The notes below the pieces were generated by a model. The model had not been told where the DNA came from. It searched no databases and saw nothing but the letters and a program-made list of their open reading frames with translations. From Sulfurimonas sp. UBA6014 (GTDB lineage Bacteria > Campylobacterota > Campylobacteria > Campylobacterales > Sulfurimonadaceae), in the NCBI GenBank assembly GCA_002428085.1, contig DJAA01000021.1, forward strand, positions 13,518 to 21,565: a DNA stretch of 8,048 nt, given 5' to 3'. This document shows, piece by piece, positions 6,800-8,048 of the stretch. Within the stretch, counting starts at the first letter, position 1, and every line of letters begins with the position of its first letter. The position numbers and the translations under genes were made by a program.

Positions 6800-7210
6800 T
6801 TAGCACAGCTGCGCTTTTACTCTAGGCAACAACTCTGCTTCTATAAGTTCAAGCGTTTTTTTATACTCTGCAACCTCTTTGCCACTTGGGTCTTCAAAAG
6901 CAATGTGAAGTGTTTTTACCGCATGAGGAAACATCGGACAAGTCTCTTTGGCGTGGTCGCAAACTGTGACAACCAAATCAAAAGCTGTATTTAAAACCGT
7001 CTCGATGACTTTAGAATGGTACGATTCTTTCCAGTAACCTTTCTCCTGCAAAAGAGCCTTGGCATGTGGATTTACCGCTCCGCTGGCTTTGACACCCGAA
7101 CTCTGTGCTTGCATGCAATCCCCAAGTTGAGCGTTTATCAAAGCCTCTGCCATGATCGAGCGGCAACTGTTTCCCGTACATAAAATCAATATCTGTTTTT
7201 TCTCACTCAT
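6800..7210 (-). CDS. arsC: Arsenate reductase, low-molecular-weight phosphatase (thioredoxin-coupled) type
   Basis: This 136-aa protein is the usual size for pI258/B. subtilis-type ArsC, which reduces As(V) to As(III) with electrons from thioredoxin. The P-loop is C11-TGNSC-R17 (CX5R) followed by S18, MAEA and the SSGVKA segment. The redox pair is C84 and C91 (TVCDHAKETCPMFP), with the 7-residue spacing of C82/C89 in the pI258 enzyme. The general-acid loop is FEDPSG (105-110; D107). The complete cysteine triad indicates an active reductase, not a plain tyrosine phosphatase. The ATG overlaps the arsR stop (ATGA), with GGAGAG 8 nt upstream. It is transcribed from the arsR promoter and would make arsenite for ArsB to export. 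Confidence 0.95.
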   Translation of the reverse strand: MSEKKQILILCTGNSCRSIMAEALINAQLGDCMQAQSSGVKASGAVNPHAKALLQEKGYWKESYHSKVIETVLNTAFDLVVTVCDHAKETCPMFPHAVKTLHIAFEDPSGKEVAEYKKTLELIEAELLPRVKAQLC

Positions 7211-7530
7211 ATTTTACACTCTCCATTATCTGATAATTTTTGTAAAGGGGGAAGATTTATTGAGAGATATTTTATCTCCTCAAGTGCTTCACTGCGAAAG
7301 CGATCAAGTGGCGAGCGAATCGAGTAATACGCCCAAGTTCCTCTACGCTGTACTCGTAAAAACCCTGCATCTTTTAAAATCTTGAGATGACGAGAAAGAC
7401 GTGACTGAATCATCCCCAAAGAGCCTTGTAAATCACAAACGCACACCTCACCGTTTTCATCCAAAAAACGCAACAACAAAACCCTCGTCTCATCATTTAA
7501 CGCCGAAACACTCTTCAAAAACACTTCCAT
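7207..7530 (-). CDS. arsR: ArsR-family arsenic-responsive repressor
   Basis: This 107-aa winged-helix repressor has the SmtB/ArsR fold. MEVFLKSVSALNDETRVLLL is the first helical part, and SRLSRHLKILKDAGFLRVQR (43-62) is the helix-turn-helix and start of the wing, which continues GTWAYYSI. The metalloid site is E-V-C30-V-C32-D-L, matching the CVC of E. coli ArsR. The third ligand position (C37 there) is Gln35 here, so only the two core thiolates are kept in that helix; another Cys (C105) lies near the C-terminus. The start at 7530 is fixed by a GGAG 6 nt upstream (7537-7540) and by the promoter, whose -10 at 7550-7555 rules out the longer TTG frame beginning at 7578. It probably represses its own operon and the divergent arsB. 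Confidence 0.93.
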   Translation of the reverse strand: MEVFLKSVSALNDETRVLLLRFLDENGEVCVCDLQGSLGMIQSRLSRHLKILKDAGFLRVQRRGTWAYYSIRSPLDRFRSEALEEIKYLSINLPPLQKLSDNGECKI

Positions 7531-7536
7531 AGCAAA

Positions 7537-7540
7537 CTCC
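7537..7540 (-). promoter_or_regulatory. arsR ribosome binding site (decides the start)
   Basis: GGAG on the minus strand is 6 nt from the ATG at 7530. Two nearer-upstream ATGs (7542 and 7551) have no such spacing and lie at or before the expected transcript start. Confidence 0.7.
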
Positions 7541-7549
7541 ATTTGCGGC

Positions 7550-7578
7550 ATTATAGCAAAATAAAGTTTATATATCAA
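7550..7578 (-). promoter_or_regulatory. arsR-operon promoter (sigma70 type)
   Basis: On the minus strand, TTGATA (7578-7573), a 17-nt spacer and a perfect TATAAT (7555-7550) form a near-consensus housekeeping promoter. The expected start of transcription is near 7543, giving a leader of only about a dozen nucleotides before the arsR ATG at 7530. The -35 box lies inside the ArsR-type operator. Confidence 0.85.
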
Positions 7579-7589
7579 GATATATTGAT
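7574..7589. promoter_or_regulatory. ArsR-type operator shared by arsR and arsB
   Basis: ATCAA-GATATA-TTGAT is a perfect 5-6-5 palindrome of the kind bound by ArsR repressors (ATCAA-N6-TTGAT). Its left half overlaps the -35 box of the minus-strand promoter and its right half the -35 box of the plus-strand promoter. One bound dimer should therefore shut both. The consensus is established knowledge; binding here is inferred. Confidence 0.8.
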
Positions 7590-7613
7590 TTAAAGATATT
7601 ATTTGGTTATAGT
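7585..7613 (+). promoter_or_regulatory. arsB promoter (sigma70 type)
   Basis: TTGATT (7585-7590), a 17-nt spacer and TATAGT (7608-7613) form a good promoter pointing toward arsB. Transcription should start near 7620, about 85 nt before the arsB ATG and just ahead of the inverted-repeat element at 7627-7678, which would form a long hairpin at the very 5' end of the mRNA. Confidence 0.75.
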
Positions 7614-7626
7614 TTCAGTATTATTA

Positions 7627-7678
7627 GGAAGTTTGGCTTTAGCCTCACCCTTTTTTGTGAGGCTAAAGCCACATTTCC
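7627..7678. repeat. REP/BIME-like inverted pair, GGAA ends outward, in the arsB leader
   Basis: Arms 7627-7648 and 7657-7678 (22 bp, two mismatches) are inverted around an 8-nt CC-plus-T6 centre. Each arm begins GGAA (reading inward) and contains a GGC-TTTA-GCC hairpin core. It is a diverged relative of the element at 6734-6792: aligned arms match at most positions, and the inner pair A-T has become G-C, keeping the stem. The orientation is reversed, with GGAA ends on the outside. In arsB mRNA it would form a 22-bp stem ending 26 nt before the start codon. It is not followed by a U-run, so it is more likely to affect stability or translation than to terminate. Confidence 0.7.
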
Positions 7679-7704
7679 GATAAAGTTATTAAAAGGTAAA
7701 ACCA

Positions 7705-8048
7705 ATGATATTAGCATTTAGCGTTTTTTTGATTACTCTCGTGTTTATTATATGGCAGCCTAAGGGGTTACAAATCGGTACTTCTGCGGTTGTTGGGGCG
7801 ATTGTGGCGCTTGTTTTTGGGGTTGTCAGTTTTGGCGATGTTGTGACTGTGACAAACATCGTTTGGGATGCTACGCTTGCTTTTATAGGGATTATTATTT
7901 TGTCGATGGTGCTTGATGAGATAGGTTTTTTTGAGTGGGCGGCTATCAAGATGGCAAAACTTAGTCGTGGCAACGGGCATCTTATGTTTGTCTACATCCT
8001 ACTTTTAGGGGCTCTTGTTTCGGCCTTTTTCGCAAACGACGGCGCGGC
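7705..8048 (+). CDS. arsB: Arsenite efflux permease ArsB, N-terminal part (cut by window end)
   Basis: The first 114 codons of an ion-transporter-superfamily permease are present. The start is MILAFSVFLITLVFIIWQPK, then a second hydrophobic segment (about 25-43), then DATLAFIGIIILSMVLDEIG (55-74) and FFEWAAIKMAKLSRGNGHLM. The window ends in LLLGALVSAFFANDGA, a motif near the first substrate-site hairpin of ArsB. This is the ArsB type (about 430 aa when complete, by family norm), not Acr3. ArsB expels As(III) and Sb(III), driven by the proton motive force or with ArsA. The ATG has AAGG 8 nt upstream (7693-7696). It is divergent from the arsR operon and shares its operator. Whether an arsA follows cannot be seen. 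Confidence 0.92.
   Translation, partial: MILAFSVFLITLVFIIWQPKGLQIGTSAVVGAIVALVFGVVSFGDVVTVTNIVWDATLAFIGIIILSMVLDEIGFFEWAAIKMAKLSRGNGHLMFVYILLLGALVSAFFANDGA

Noticed and set aside
7531..7578. 16-codon N-terminal extension of ArsR from a TTG at 7578
   Set aside because: The TTG is part of the -35 box of the arsR promoter, so it would not be transcribed.
7689..7980. Two minus-strand open frames opposite arsB
   Set aside because: Low-complexity shadows of the arsB coding frame, with no family features or ribosome binding sites.

Overview
The window looks like an AT-rich, gene-dense chromosome segment of a Campylobacterota-type bacterium (Sulfurospirillum/Sulfurimonas-like). This placement is an inference from protein flavour, A+T richness and tight ATGA-coupled operons; no rRNA or marker gene is present to prove it.

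Layout. (1) 1-375 has no intact gene. It holds three tandem copies of a 29-bp repeat at the window edge, then on the minus strand a short remnant that reads like the zinc-knuckle start of an HNH-type protein. (2) 376-1739 (+) is a two-gene unit, a DUF2062 membrane protein and a DMT/EamA transporter, overlapping by 4 bp. (3) 5195-1714 (-) is a two-gene unit, a PHP-phosphoesterase/GT4 fusion followed by a stand-alone GT4 glycosyltransferase that starts at a TTG and overlaps the fusion gene by 4 bp. Its 3' end overlaps the end of the EamA gene by 26 bp. (4) 7530-5275 (-) is an arsenic-resistance operon: arsR, LMW-phosphatase-type arsC, an 81-aa cysteine-rich small protein of unknown function, a thioredoxin-like mini-protein and an ArsP/DUF318-type permease. 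(5) 7705-8048 (+) is the start of arsB, cut by the window end.

Regulation of the ars locus is unusually legible. arsR and arsB have back-to-back sigma70-type promoters whose two -35 hexamers overlap the two half-sites of one ArsR-type palindrome (ATCAA-N6-TTGAT). One ArsR site should therefore control both the minus-strand operon and arsB. ArsR senses As(III)/Sb(III), ArsC reduces arsenate and ArsB exports arsenite. The permease and the CxxC mini-protein probably extend the range, for example to organoarsenicals or a redox-linked step.

The most interesting non-coding signal is a pair of related REP/BIME-like inverted repeats: 6734-6792, inside the ars operon, and 7627-7678, in the arsB leader. 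Each is two inverted copies of a small hairpin preceded by GGAA, with a TTTA loop. One locus has the GGAA ends facing inward and the other outward, and a base-pair-preserving change distinguishes the two hairpins. The most interesting protein is the cysteine-rich 81-aa product between arsC and the thioredoxin-like gene.
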